Source: Cryptomeria japonica | Taxonomy: Eukaryota > Streptophyta > Pinopsida > Cupressales > Cupressaceae | Assembly (NCBI RefSeq): GCF_030272615.1 | Contig: NC_081407.1 | Coordinates: forward strand, 141,612,897 to 141,676,896 | Reading direction: 5' to 3' | DNA length: 64,000 bases | Shown here: positions 35,238-48,264 of the stretch, piece after piece | How positions within the stretch are numbered: the stretch's first letter is position 1 | Layout of the letters: the number at the start of each line of letters is the position of its first letter | Position numbers and translations under genes: made by a program | The notes under the pieces: model-generated | What the model saw: only the letters and a program-made list of their open reading frames with translations | Databases searched by the model: none | Told to the model about the DNA's origin: nothing

Positions 35238-35874
35238 TGGTTTTTGAACCTATTGTTGGAGGAGGACCCGGTTATGCACCGGTTGGTTGGAGAGGAAGTT
35301 GAGGCAACTTGTGGACTTGTTCAGATCGTCGAACCAAATCAAGTGATGGGACTCGCTTTTCAATTAACCCCAAGAGTTTGATGCAGGAGCATCGGTGTAG
35401 TCCTTACCATTTGAGGTAATTAGCAGTGGAATTTCTTGTACATTGTGGCATTTCTTCGTGTTTGAGAGTTTAGCGTTGTGGATTTGTATTTATTCCCTTG
35501 AGTTCGTTGTCTTTATCATGTTAGAGTTTCAAGGCATTTAGATTTGTTTCCAGTGAGATATGGATTCCAGTATTGGCCCGGTTGATATGTTCTTACCGGT
35601 TATTCTAGCAAAGTGTTGAGCGAAGTTGGATCGGGTTTGCGGTTGATTTTCGTGACTTGCGGATCATTGATTTATGTTTCTTGTTCCTTGTTCGATGTTC
35701 CCAGAGAACCGCATGATGTTTTGTGCATTGGAAGTTGCTCTTAATGATTTGAGCTAACTTGTTCTTGTTTACACGTTTCATGAACCGGTTGGTCTTTAGG
35801 CCGACTTGGTCAAGTTATTATTATATGGAAGATAGAAGATAGAAGACGGAAGTTTGAGATTGAGCAAGATGTAG

Positions 35875-36260
35875 TTTCCGGAGAGATTTTGGTCTGGGGA
35901 GACTGAAGTCAGGATGGTTGAAGTTCAAATCAGTGCAAAACAGTGCAAACTATTACCAGAGACCTATTTGCTGAGCAAAAGATTTGTGGATCTTAGTTTT
36001 GTATATTGATTCTTGAGAGATTCTGGTCTGGGGAGACTAAAGTCAGGATGGCTGAAGTCCGGATCAGTGCAGACTATTACTGAAGACCTATTCGTCGACC
36101 AAAAGATCTACAGATCTTAAATTTGTATATTGATTCTAACGAGATTCTGGTCCAGGGAGACTAAAGTCGGGATAGCTGAGGTCCGGATCAGTGCAGAACA
36201 ATGGATGTTGTTACCAAAGGATGATTTGTTGAGAGGATGATCTATGAATCATAGATCTAA
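35875..36260 (+). repeat. Three tandem repeats, period about 126 bp
   Basis: Units starting GAGATT(T/C)TGGTC(T/C)(G/A)GGGAGACT at about 35882, 36012 and 36138 continue through GTCCGGATCAGTGCA and ACCTATT..GAGCAAAAGAT. Non-coding; located downstream of the primer site. Confidence 0.8.
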
Positions 36261-36269
36261 GTTGTAAGA

Positions 36270-39200
36270 GTTGTTTATAATACTGGGTTGCGGTCTAGCA
36301 TGTGGCATATGTAATTCTTCAAGTTGTTATATGATTTATTCATATTGTTTACTAGTTTTGTATTTTGTGTTGTTACTTCTTGTTCTTTCTGCTATTTCTG
36401 GCATTGTGTTACCAGTTATCAGTATATCTTGCATGGTGTTTGTGTTAGGTTGTAAGGATGGGTTGTCCTTCATTGGATCTCCCTACCTTGACTGCATCAA
36501 TATGACATGTTGAAAACATCTTAGTGTATAATTCATATTATAGCAACTAGATTGTCATAGAAAGGCTTTATATAAAGGGAAGCATGTTGATCTCTATTTT
36601 TGGCGAAGCCCGTATGATCCTAGTGATGATGATCCATACTAAATTCATTGAGTAAATCTCCATTAGAATGATCTCACAAATACATTATTCCCACTATCTT
36701 GAGCATAACTTGGATATCAATTGGGACTAAACAAGTTTATAACTAACATTGTTGATGCAAAGCCAGGCAACAACTAGGTGAAAAACTTCTCTCACCCACA
36801 ATTACTATGTCCAAAAAAATTTCTTCTATTTGTTCAAGGTGTGAACAACACACCTACCAAATTCTCAACTCGCACAACCATTTGTGTGACCGGATCCATA
36901 CCGGTTTAGTGTCTTCCGGTACCGGTATGATGAAAACACTCTACCCTTGTGTGAACCGGTTTAATACCTTCTAGTACCGGTGGGATAGAAACCTATTGGA
37001 TTTTGTCTATTGGTGGTCAAACCAACACAAAACACCCACAAGATCTAGCTATCAGATGTGTTAGGGAATACTTGTCTCACAACTGTCCTATTGTCTAGTA
37101 GCCCTACAGGTAGCCTAGTAGCCCTACCGGTTGAGTTTTCCAAACACAACTTAACAAAATTCCAAAGGACAAGACAAACTAAAGGTGGATTCAGATACCC
37201 TTTATCTAGTTACGCAATTCCCCAAAATCTTAGGCTCTAACCACAAGTTGAACAATTTTTACCCTTACTGTCCTTCCAGACCTAATTAAGCCAATTAGGC
37301 CAAATTTACAAAGAAAGTACCCCTTGTATTAGTCCCCCGACTAAACCAACACTTTTGAAACTTGGGGTAAGGTGTCAAACCACCAAATCCAAGGTTTCAA
37401 GACTTGATCCCATCTTCTTTATCTTCTGCAAGTGATTTCCACTTCTACAATTCAGGCGATCACATAGAGATGCCCACCTAGGGTCAATTCAATCTCTCCG
37501 GTCTTGGAGCCTTCCTGCAAACCAACACCAAAATATTATGATACAATGTCCCTTCTAACATTTTCCCCACAGGTTGTTTGGTCCTCCAATGAAAATATCA
37601 GATTAAGGACATCTTTACAACGAAACCCTAGGTGTCGGTAGGGTTTGTGACTAGTCTCGTTAGAATTGGATGGATCCCTACAACCCGATTGTTACAAAAA
37701 CTCAAACTTGATTCAAATGAAATTTAAGAGACTCCCCTAACTCATTCAATTGGTTTCAGACATCCACCAATCCATACTGATAAGAAATGAATAGCAAAAA
37801 CACATAATTTTAGAAAACTCCAAGTATATTGTACTGCTCCAAACTCCAAAACGTCATCAAACTTCATCAACTTCAACAAATACACCAACAACAACCCGAA
37901 ATCTATCCAAGTGGGCATAATATAGCCTCCCTAATGGTTTCCAACCACTTTTCAAACTTTGGAACCATTGGAGGATTAGTTTTCCCTTTTTACAACATTT
38001 TGCAATGACAACAAAAGTTGTCAACTTGCACTTTTCAACTTTGGCAACTCCAAGGTGTATTCGACCTATTTCAAGGATTGGTCTGGTGTTTCTAAGACCA
38101 ATATTTATTTTTCTGACTCACGCCTAGAATCCTACTGACCCACATGGTCATTTATCCATGGTGGCTTATAAAATACAACCATGACAATGCCTTGCATCAA
38201 TTGGGTCTTATTGACTCACAAAACTATCAACCTATTACAGATGATCAATTTCACCTCATGGGTGATATTAGGTTCGTTTAGACTTCATTTGTGTCCTTTG
38301 TGTCTTTGGGTGCTCCTTCACCAATTGTATTTCTTCCTATAGTTGGATAATGCACTTATTTTATGTGGAGTATTTATCTTGAAGATAATGAAACTAAAGG
38401 CTATGACCATAGTATATAATGCAAGGTTTTATTCATTAAGTCTAAAGTACAAGACTAGTGGATAATTTTTAACACAAGCTCTCTATATTTAGTAATTAGA
38501 TCAAGTACATGTTTTGAAGAGTTGATAAGGACCTCATTAATATAACCAAACCTATATATTTGCACCAAAATATCACATGATTTAAATAAGGAAATTATCT
38601 TTTAATGTAATGGTGTAGTTGGGATTAGGTTAAGAAACATTACTTGTAATATTTATCATTATTTTCTAATATCTTATTACTAATCATGAAGATCATAATC
38701 AATTATAAGTGGATAGTGTGAATATTATACAGTCAAGAAACTATACTAAAACATGAAGATGAAGTTGCATCGAAGGATAAATGAAATTAAGGATTAGGAT
38801 ATTATTATGGCCATTGGGTGTGATCTTGTTATGAAGATGATTTGACAAATATGATATTGTCATTTCGTAAGGATGTCTTAGGTATCAATCATGCTTAAGT
38901 CTAGGTTTATAACTAGGACATTAGAAACATCGTTACCCCTAATATTGTGAAGTGTACACATTTACATGAAGATATGGCGAGCCCATGATATTGCTCATTG
39001 TCTTAGGATTACATGATTCAAATATTGATCATGCTTAAAGCAATTTTGTAAAGATTGATAGATGTCTTTCAAGGCACAAGGATTTTATGCTATTTGGTTA
39101 GGATGATGCAATATATTATTGTGATACATGATACTATTGAACCATACTAAAGTGGGATCCAACTAGGAGCATTATGGAGACCCTTGCATTATTTTTGCAT

Positions 39201-40050
39201 AATTTTGTTATTAAGATTACATGGGTTTATTGACCTTTTGATTACCACTATCTTGATAAGAAAACTACCATGAGAACTAAGGAAGGGTATTATGTTTGTG
39301 TTAGATGATGGTATGGTTGTGTAAGAATTATGGTTAAGGAAAGGATAAACTTATGTTGTAAGACCTATGATATTTCAGATAGTTGTGTTATAGGAAATAG
39401 TAGATGTATTGTTAAGTGGAGAAGATATCAAAATGCCTATAAGTATGGACAATTTGAGTAAATTCATTGCAATGAAGATAGTGAATTAAGTTCCTTAATG
39501 TCACTTTAACCTCTTTGTTTGGTAATAATAAGATATGCTTATAATTTTGGAATGCTATGAGATATTGGAGACAAGGCTTTAATATGATTCAAGACATCAA
39601 CTGACCCCTTAAGCATGAGAACTCCATATTGAACATATTATAAGAATTTAAAATGGAACTAATTTCCTATGGGTTGTGTGAACCAAGCTAACTTTGTGTT
39701 GAGTAATAAGCCTAGCTCTAAGTTAATGTTATAAACCTGGGGAACCCATGTGTAGGTGTCCTTGAGGGAGAGTTGGAAGGATAACTATGTGCAACTTTGA
39801 CTAGTTTGGAAGCGGGAATGTAGGCAGTCTTGGGGTTGTTCCTAACTTGTTGACTTTTCCTCTTTACTAGGCTTCATATGAGGCCGAATATGTATTAGAA
39901 GATTATGAAGAGATAAGAAAGCCTTTGTAAAGTGGAAAATTGAACCCTAGTGATTCCCCACCTAGGAGAGAGAAAGAAAATCACTAGGATGATTTTCACT
40001 TGGGAGATAATTTACATTCAAAAGAGGGGTTGAATTCACTAGGTCCAAAC
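36270..40050. other. Intergenic DNA with scattered retroelement debris, no gene recognised
   Basis: Clusters of ACCGGT words at about 36880-37140 resemble, in the other orientation, the CCGGT-rich LTR at 34500-35223. The rest has only short chance ORFs. I could not assign any coding domain. Confidence 0.45.
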
Positions 40051-40059
40051 TCTATAGTG

Positions 40060-41060
40060 AGTAAGGATCTGAATACTAAGTGAATTGCAAGGGTGCAATG
40101 CAATTTACCCTTTTGTAAGTAGAAGAGTTGACTTGTTGACTATGTAGAAAATGAAGACAAAATGGGTGACATAAGGAGCTACTGATTTGGGATCGTGTTG
40201 AAACTTCAGATCTAAGGTATTTAGACTGATACGGATCTTCCCTACAAATTTGGAGAAAATCCGTCGAGACCGTGTGTAAGTTATGCACGGTCCTTCGAAA
40301 ATTCTACGAGTCGGAAAGGGTTTTTCCATCTCTGCAAATGAATCCTAAATCTGCAATTACAGTCGCACACCTACAATCTGCACATAGAAAAGAAGGGAAG
40401 AAGGGTTGTGGATAGAGGTTTTCCTTTGTCAAACCCCGGTTGTGGAATCAACCTTGAAATAAAGTAATTGCAAATGCTTAAATGTGAATAATGGAAATGT
40501 ATACCTTGTAGATTTGCAATTTGTTGATGATGGTTGCTTTGCTTCTCGAATGTAATCACAAGTGTTGCATGAAATGGCATGTAACATGACAAAACCCTAA
40601 CACACACACATGCTTGCAAATGAATGTTGTAATGTTGCTCCAATCGATAAATGAAGAAAACACATGAAGAAGAAGACTTGATGGATGCTTGAAGACTTGA
40701 ACACTTGAACACTTGACGACGATAATGGAGACCTTCTGCTTGTTTTTCCAATGTTTCCTTATCTTTGCTTATTTTCGCTTATTTCCACTTATGAAAATGA
40801 GAGGACTAGATCCCATTTTATACTTGCCTTGGAGGGTTTCCTCTCACCAAAGGCCGACATAGGGGAAACTAAATCCCAAATAGCAAATAAGGGCCAAGAG
40901 TCGGATGGACCCATTTTAGGGCCACCCAAAGAGGGAGGACAAGGGCGCCACACCCCTATCCTTCCCTATTTTGGGGCCTGGACAGAGTCTAAACAAGTTG
41001 TAAAGTGTGGAAATGAGGCCTAGTTCCATGGTGGAGGCATAGATGGATCTCAATCAAGCG
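40060..41060 (-). mobile_element. LTR/leader-like retroelement relic (inverted relative of 2545-3430)
   Basis: Read on the minus strand it contains a CCTCTATCCACAACCCT block, a CATGCCATTTCATGCAACACTTGTGATTACATTC-type segment (about 40550) and, further 3', a leader with ACGGTCTCGACGGATTTTC and GGGAAGATCCGTATCAG. The overlapping minus-strand ORFs (40076-40329, 40371-40751) show no protein-family features. Confidence 0.45.
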
Positions 41061-43945
41061 TGGGAGATGATATTGCCAAGGTAAGGGGCCTAAAACGCGG
41101 TCAAAATTGAAAGAGGTGTAATTTTATGACGCTACAACCTTATAACTCATATTTAATATATATGATATTTTTGAATAATTAGTTGATAAAGCGTAAGGGT
41201 AGACCACCTTATGGTCAATTTGTTTATCTAATGAGTATAGGCAATCTTATGTTGGATCCAAGTGTTCTTATGCAGTTGTATGATTTATTTCTAGACCTAT
41301 AAGACTTGTGTATACTCCTAGATTAGTCAATTTTGATCTATTTGTTTTGAATTAGGAACTTCTCCTCCAGTAATAGTGCTAACTCATGTACAAGTGCTGA
41401 CTTTTACGACTACAGATGGAGTAAGGGCCCCATGAGGGCATAGGTAGAGGTTGTATACCCTCAATGCATAGGCTACCCTTCTCCATTTGAGGTGATCACC
41501 AATGGTAATCCTATGGCCCGCATAAGTTAAGCTTATCCGCTTGAGATTGACAGTAGTCAAGGAGAATACTATGTCGATAGACTGTTAGTCTTACCCCCTA
41601 GTTAGCAGAGGGTTATTGCTAGTTGCATGCAGGTGAGGGATACCTCGCTTAGATCTAGGGTTTTGGACATATTCCGCCAGGAGCATGTGGGTCTTGGGGC
41701 CAACATGTTGGCGATGGATGTCCTTATTTCTTAGTCATCTGATGGACTACAAGGAAGATAATTTCTAATGAAGAATAGTTAGGTAATAATTGGACCAAAC
41801 CTTGTATAATTTGGGCATATATTATTGTGGAAGTGGTATATTTGACTTGTTATGATGAGGATAGACACCTAATGTAGTATGGGATACATAGAATCTTGTT
41901 CCCACTTGCTCGTTGGGGAAAAAATACTAGACAAATAATGTGACCCACAGTGTAGTGCACAGTGCATCAACATCTCTTTTATCCTGGATGCACTATAGGC
42001 AAGTGGTAGCTATTTATTATGGTTATGTCAATTCCTCATTGTTTAAATGCTAGTCACTAGGTATGTCATGCCTACTGAAGCTAGTCGCTATCTATGAGAG
42101 ATGTATATTGAAACTAGTCCCTAGTCCCTATGAGTATGGGACGTATGCTAGAGCTAGTCACTTTATATATGTGAGATAAGCTAGAGCTAGTCACTTTATA
42201 TATGTGACATAAGCTAGAGCTAGTCATCATGTGTGTGATGTGTATGAGCTAGTCCCATGTGTTAATGAGAGTGTGGTTGAATCACTCTCTATTGAATTGG
42301 AATTTTGGAGGGGAATGACCCCTAATGTAATTGTGTATGTTTGAATGTTACTTGTTAGGAATTGGTTATTGCTACTGGGCTAGTTTTGACAAATAATCCT
42401 AGTTTAGAGAAAGATCAAGGATCTTATACAGGAGGAGAGTATGAACTTCCTCTAACCTTTGGATATGAAATACGAAGCCTTTGACTTCCCTTGAAGAGAT
42501 ACATAGGCAAGGTCATCTAGAATGAACCCTCGAGGCTTAGGTTTCAGTCTAATAGGGATCCAAACCTCAAGAGCATACCCTCTTTGAGTGCAAGCTTAAT
42601 TGGTGATGTAGGTTTTTTGCCACTTGGTAATCGAAGAAATTATGAAGATGGCGCTTCTAAGATAAAACAAAAAGCTTGGTTGATTAAGTGGGTACTTGTG
42701 AATGTAAAAAAAAAAATGGTAGCAACCAAGGAGTGGTTGTTACATCAAGTATTTGTAAGAGCACTTGTCTCAAATTAAAAACAAAAAATATATAAATAAT
42801 TGAGAAGTCAAATTTAATGGAAAGAACAATGATATATAAATTAAAAAATAACAATAATTATTATCATAATAATATGAATAAAAATGTATCTAGTATTAGA
42901 ATACCACCAAAAAGTATACAAAATGTGCTTACAAATCAATCAAACCAACATAAACTAATTCTAGCAATCAAGAATACAATCAAAACCACATAATTGTCAA
43001 AAAAATTTCATGCATGAAACCTTTGGTATGTGGCGACTAATCATGTTGCATGGCTTAAATTTTGGTGACTTTGACCTCAAATTTATTAGCGAGAGAGTAC
43101 ATAGGGGGCAACATCCCCAAAGCAAAAATCATCCATTATTTTAAAAAGGATTTTGTTGTTAGTTTGGTTTGTAAACCGACATGGTAAACAACCAAAAAGG
43201 CTTGTTATATAAGGGGTTGTGGAATGTGAAAGGTCAAGAGACATTAGGCAGCATAAGTGAAATGATATATCACACAACAATGAATTATGTTGTAAGATTA
43301 TAATTTAATTTTTCAATGGATAATAATAGAAAGGTGGATGGTTGTTTCTCTGTGGATGTATCCCACATTAGGTGAAGCACATTAAATATGTGTTGTGAAA
43401 TTTTTATTATTTTTCTTTTTTAATTTGCATTGTAATTGATGTTGTTTGATTGCTCCAATTTGTCTAAATCCCAACACCACCATCAACAAACACTGTAATG
43501 ACAAACCCTAAAAGAAGATGCAACACTTCAATTAATTTTCCTAAAACATATACTTTGAGTTGAACCAAGGGATTTAGGGAATTCAAATAAATCCTCAAAG
43601 ATCCTTCATCCTCTTCTTGGTATGAAGAATCAATATGCTACAAATAGTAAGAATAGTGTAGTCATTGGGTACTCCTAGCCTTTAACTACAATTTCCAACA
43701 AAAAGGCCTAGTAGCACCTTCCTTAAAAATCATGGCAATAGGTGCCCAAGAAATGTACTTTCTTCTCCAATACACTAAATCCAATCCAACACATGCTCCA
43801 AATTTCTCCCACCATACATACTATACTTTGGCTCAACTTTGACATCCTCACTTCCAAAAACTAGATCTTCCATTAACATGAGCATATCTTCGAATTATGT
43901 AGGGAGAAAAATGTTTAATGACCTTAATCTCAAAGCAACATTCAA
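41060..43945. other. Intergenic DNA, no gene recognised
   Basis: Apart from the minisatellite at 42147-42245, only short chance ORFs. The stretch 41340-41750 has near-normal GC content and might be old retroelement coding DNA, but I could not read a domain in it. Confidence 0.4.
42147..42245. repeat. 33-bp minisatellite, three units plus flanking variants
   Basis: GCTAGAGCTAGTCA(C/T)... starts at 42147, 42180 and 42213; the first two units continue CTTTATATATGTGA. Related single motifs (CTAGTCCC, GCTAGTCGC) extend to about 42060 and 42265. Confidence 0.8.
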
Positions 43946-43950
43946 GACCC
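43946..43950. repeat. Target-site duplication, left (GACCC)
   Basis: GACCC directly before TGTTAG; identical to 59349-59353. Confidence 0.85.
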
Positions 43951-44665
43951 TGTTAGTTAACAGATTTGTCTTTTATACATTGTATTCTTAAATCTCTGTA
44001 TGCCCATTAATTAAAAGACAAAAGAAACTAACAGTTGGATAATTCTAGGAAATAATTATCCTCTGCATATGGGTACAGCTCCCCAACAAAGAATGATTTT
44101 CAATCATCTCTAATTTATTGTAATTTAGTTTGCATACTTTTTACCCGAAAGTACATAAAGGCAGATTTATATTCACTTGTCAAAACACAATGAATATATT
44201 CTCAATTAATAACACCAATTCTGTCATGAAGTTCACAGACTTCAAGCATTTGTTTTTTAGAGGAAAATGCATTCTATGTGCATTCACATATAATGAGAAG
44301 AAAAGTAACAAACTCCTGATTCAAACTAAATCCACACAGAGATTATCACCCGAATCTATTAAACTCACAGATTTAATACTACAGAACTTGCAACAATTTT
44401 ATTCATAAAAACTATTCTTTTCTTTCTCAAAACATCATGAAATTTTTTTTTTATCTATTGCATTCCTTTTCCCCCAAAAATATTTCGGACCATAACAGAG
44501 TCTTTTTCATCCCTTATATAGCCACAACAAGGCTTACAGTAAAAGCGGGAAACACGGAAAAACTAACTTTCCGCCCCGTGAAGTTCAATAAAATTTACCA
44601 AATGAAACTGTCTTTTCCCCTTATCAAAAAACAGAGCCTATTGTCTAAAAAAACATGAAACAGTT

Positions 44666-45929
44666 CTAAGAAACAGATTCTTTCTTCCAATCATAAAATG
44701 TCGTAATGAAGTGCTGGATAACAGGCTTATGTGGAAGCCCCACGTGTGCTATACGCTGTTTCCACACCTCCTTTTCCTTGTGAACCTGCGCAACCTTATC
44801 GGAGTGGCTATCCAGATGTCCCATGCACAGGAAGAGAAGCGACTCAATTTTAGCAATAGTAGTTAGGTCATCTGAGACCAAGCCTTTAGCCTCCTTCACA
44901 TAGTTAATCTTTTTCTCAAAAGATTCTATTATTACTTCGATGGTTTCTAGTGTCCCGTCACTCTTTAGGCACTTAATTCGAATGCATAAGAGCTCATTTC
45001 ACATGGAGGTGGTTAACTCTGCAAGTTGGTCTGCCAATTTTCTAAATTCAACATATGCCTATTTTATCAGTGAATTCCTCCATTCAATGTTCTTTTGGCA
45101 AACATACAAGATGCTATCATCTAGTCATGGCACTGGTTTCTCAACCAGGAATTTTATAACTCTGTAAGTCTGTACTTCCCGCATCTATGTAGTCTTTGTT
45201 GCCCATTCCACCTTTTCATTTTTCCAATTACTTATTTCAGTCCCCAATTCCCTCATTACTTGTATTGCCCCAGTATGGACTTTACTCAGGTTCCCAAAAT
45301 ACTCAGCTCCAGAATTTCGCATCTGCTCCAGCCACTCCATTACGGTCTTTGTTATCAGTCTACATTTCTATATTTGTTCCAAGGTTTTATGATTGACTGG
45401 GGACTTTGGATGAAATGATATAGGCAATTGAGACAAGGGTTGAGGATTCAGACTATTTATTGCCTCAATGTACTCTGCCATTCTGTGCAACATTTCCTTC
45501 ATTCGATGTTTGTCCCTTTCATCTTTCCAAGTCCTTGTGATAATCTTCTTACTTGAAGCTTCAAGATGAAGGACGTCTGTGGCATGAGTAGCAGTCCCTA
45601 TGTTCACTTTTTCAATAGTAAAATCTTGAACTGGAGGACTTTCTATCTTAGCATCTGTTAATGGATGTGCAATCTTTACCACCCAATTTTCGCTGTCAAC
45701 ATCAAAATCAATTTTTGACAGTCTTTGATTTCTTGGCTTTGGGAGTCTTTCCCAGGCACTTACTCACCATATCTTCTATCGGAATGGAGGTGGGGACTAT
45801 GTTTCTCTTCTTGCTGCCAAGCATATTATCCAACCAAACTGGGCCTGTGGAAACTGGAGTCTTTCCAAAATCAGTTCCTACATCTTTTTCATCTCTTATC
45901 ACCATGATAGAGTCTACCTAAAAGGTTTC
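44666..45929 (-). pseudogene. C-terminal continuation of the LTR ORF, left copy (broken)
   Basis: Continues in the frame of the 610-codon ORF after one stop (45930-45932). It then suffers a 2-base deletion near 45720 relative to the right LTR and a TAG at 45368-45370. Two further stops (45059-45061 and 44999-45001) are shared with the right LTR, so they existed in the parent element; the parental protein therefore probably ended at 45059. The encoded segment is Lys/Glu-rich with coiled-coil-like spacing (KDERDKHRMKEMLHRMAEYI). Confidence 0.75.
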
Positions 45930-47762
45930 CTATTCTTGCTGGTTGGTTTCCTCATCATTTAGATTTTGTTGCTCTGAACCTAGATTATCTTGAAGGGCAT
46001 CCATTTCAAGATCAACCACTACTGTGTCTGGAGGAGAGGATCTTCTTTTACTCCTGGTTCTAGAGCGGGTAACTCTAACATGAGTCAATTGCCCTTTGCT
46101 TTGTAATGCCCTGCTCTTCTGCTCACCTTTATCCCTTTTGTGAAAATGACCTGCATCACAAGATTGAATAAATGTATTAGAAACCAGGCTCTTAGAGGAT
46201 GAATTTGAACCCTTCTGTCGACTTTGCCTCAATCGGTGTTGCTTAAGCCATTTCTCCATTCTTCGTATAGCCATGAGGGTTCTAGTCTGAATATCTTCCT
46301 CCTCATTTTTCTCCCAATCTATCTCTGAGATTACCTCTAGCTGCTTATCTTCAAAAAACTGTGAATCAATTAAATCTTTTCCATTATCCTCAATATGAGC
46401 AATGTTTATTTCTAGGCCATACTCTCTTACTTGTTGTACAGTGAATCTTAGGTGGGCTCTTCTCCGGACCTCATACTCATCCTCACAGTTTACCCAGAAA
46501 TCTTCTAGACTCGGCATATGCTGAAAATGTTCCCTAATTGTAAGATGAGCCATTGCAAAGCCTTTAATATCAAAGTTAGTGTGGGGAATATACATTTTGA
46601 AATTGAACTGTTTGAACTCTAGTTCTAGGTTCAAGGCATCTTTAACACTATTGCAAGTGTAATGTGTTAGTTCAATAGGGAAAGATACTCCTGTTTGATG
46701 CTTTTCTCTATATTTATTTTCTATATGGGCAAGTTGTCTACTTACTTCCATTAGCACCTGTCTATCAAAGACACATCTCGACAATTTATAGGGTTCTCCT
46801 TCAAAGCCACCAACCCTCAGATAAGTGAATCTAGAAAACTGAATATAGACACCGTCGTAGGTACTTATAAACTGCATAGCTTCCTCGATCAATCTTTTAT
46901 GCATATCTCCCCTCAATTCAAACACTATCTTGCCTAGGAAAATATTTTGAACTTTATAATTTTCTGCAACCCTGTGTTGCTGTAAATGTGGATGGTACTC
47001 ATAGATTTTCATATTATTCTGCCAAACTTCATGGAATAAACCTGTCCATTGTCGTATACAAGCTAAGCAATATATAAGATAGGAAGACATATAGAAATTC
47101 TTGTTTCCAAAGCAGCTTAAGCCCTCATGCATTCTCTCTACAATTAACTCGACCCAGTCTATATATCTTTTCTCACCAAAGATAACCTGGAAAAAGAAAT
47201 ACATCCAATCCTCCCAGTAATAGGCAATTTGATTTCCCCGCATTCTATGTAAGAGAATGATTATATCCCTTACTTCTTGAATCATGTGATCATGGGTTAA
47301 TGGGCTGGGAAACCTAGAACCTCCTTTTTGGAATTTCAACAACCAATTCCTAGCAATAACACTTCGGTAATAGGCCTTTTTTTCTGAGAAAAGCCCTTGT
47401 GACTTGCAAACCGTCCAGTCTTCATATTGTTCTTTCTCAGGAATTCTCATTACTGTAGCAATGGTCTGCCGACTAATTACCAGCAAACCTTTCCCCTTTA
47501 CATCCCTAATACACCTCTCAACAGGGTCATATCTGCTCATACATTCTAAAACTAACTCTGGACATGATACGACAGGGGGAAATGCTGCAACTTCAATTAA
47601 CCCACTGTTTAGAATCTTCTGCATTAATAGGGTATTGGCAGAATCACGTGTTCTTTCATGAAATTCCTCTAAATTCACTGATGGCAAGAAGGTGTCTCCT
47701 ATGTCTTGCAGGGAACAGACTAAACCAGATTTTGGGTCCGACTGAGGTGGTTTTGGTCTCAT
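45930..47762 (-). CDS. LTR-encoded accessory protein, open for 610 codons
   Basis: Lies wholly inside the 3' LTR, sense to gag-pol. The start ATG (47762) is 869 bp from the LTR 5' edge. The N-terminal half looks globular: HERTRDSANTLLMQKILNSG, PELVLECMSRYDPVERCI, a Trp/Tyr-rich core AYYWEDWMYFFFQVIFGEKR, and YLIYCLACIRQW. The C-terminal third is charged, with EEED and a basic RSRTRSKRR at about residue 565 that could serve nuclear import. No RT, protease, integrase or gag motif. The stop at 45930 is CAG in the right LTR, so the ancestral protein was longer, about 901 residues. It differs from typical LTRs, which are non-coding. Could be an accessory nucleic-acid-binding or transcription-related protein; function unknown. 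Confidence 0.8.
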   Translation of the reverse strand: MRPKPPQSDPKSGLVCSLQDIGDTFLPSVNLEEFHERTRDSANTLLMQKILNSGLIEVAAFPPVVSCPELVLECMSRYDPVERCIRDVKGKGLLVISRQTIATVMRIPEKEQYEDWTVCKSQGLFSEKKAYYRSVIARNWLLKFQKGGSRFPSPLTHDHMIQEVRDIIILLHRMRGNQIAYYWEDWMYFFFQVIFGEKRYIDWVELIVERMHEGLSCFGNKNFYMSSYLIYCLACIRQWTGLFHEVWQNNMKIYEYHPHLQQHRVAENYKVQNIFLGKIVFELRGDMHKRLIEEAMQFISTYDGVYIQFSRFTYLRVGGFEGEPYKLSRCVFDRQVLMEVSRQLAHIENKYREKHQTGVSFPIELTHYTCNSVKDALNLELEFKQFNFKMYIPHTNFDIKGFAMAHLTIREHFQHMPSLEDFWVNCEDEYEVRRRAHLRFTVQQVREYGLEINIAHIEDNGKDLIDSQFFEDKQLEVISEIDWEKNEEEDIQTRTLMAIRRMEKWLKQHRLRQSRQKGSNSSSKSLVSNTFIQSCDAGHFHKRDKGEQKSRALQSKGQLTHVRVTRSRTRSKRRSSPPDTVVVDLEMDALQDNLGSEQQNLNDEETNQQE

Positions 47763-48210
47763 CTTTACTCAATAACAGGAAAAGTGCACAACAAGAAGAA
47801 TGGACTGAACTAACTGAAATACTGAACAACACCTTTCAATTTACGCAATTTAACAGGGAAGAAAGAAGAACTTTGAGCTCACCTTTCATGAGGAACCGAA
47901 AATTCACACAAAGCTGAGAAAAGAAACTACTGCCGCCGCTACTTCCCTACTGACTGATTTGAACAAACAACTAAGGCCAATAATTTATTTTCAAAGAAAC
48001 AGACTTATAACATAACCTGAAATGTCGGCTGCATGACTCTTTATGACTCCCGCCTGTCAGATTATCCATGCCCATTGTGCCGAAAGGATTTGATCCTGAC
48101 ACCCTATTAATTCCCGTGTGCCTTCTCCTTTCATATCTTTCCTCAACATGATTATCTCTAGTACGGATGTCATTATCATTCATTTCCTTTGAGGTTCATC
48201 ATTCAAATCC

Positions 48211-48227
48211 GGAATATTCCTTTATAT
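48211..48227 (-). promoter_or_regulatory. TATA-like box and GGAATATTCC palindrome in the left LTR
   Basis: Minus strand reads CATATAAAGGAATATTCC. The TATAAAG lies about 460 bp upstream of the LTR ORF, a plausible LTR promoter. GGAATATTCC fits the nGAAnnTTCn heat-shock element, but it sits downstream of the TATA. Preserved in the right LTR (GGAATATTCC at 58928-58937). Another TTATAAAG is at about 48504-48511. Confidence 0.35.
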
Positions 48228-48264
48228 GCCGATACTTCATTACTTGATCTTCAAAATTATCTAT

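Noticed and set aside
45930-47762. 610-codon ORF as a host gene
   Set aside because: It lies wholly inside an LTR and is duplicated in the other LTR, so it belongs to the retroelement.
48211-48220. Heat-shock element driving the LTR
   Set aside because: The palindrome fits nGAAnnTTCn but has only two modules and lies downstream of the TATA-like box, so evidence for heat control is weak.
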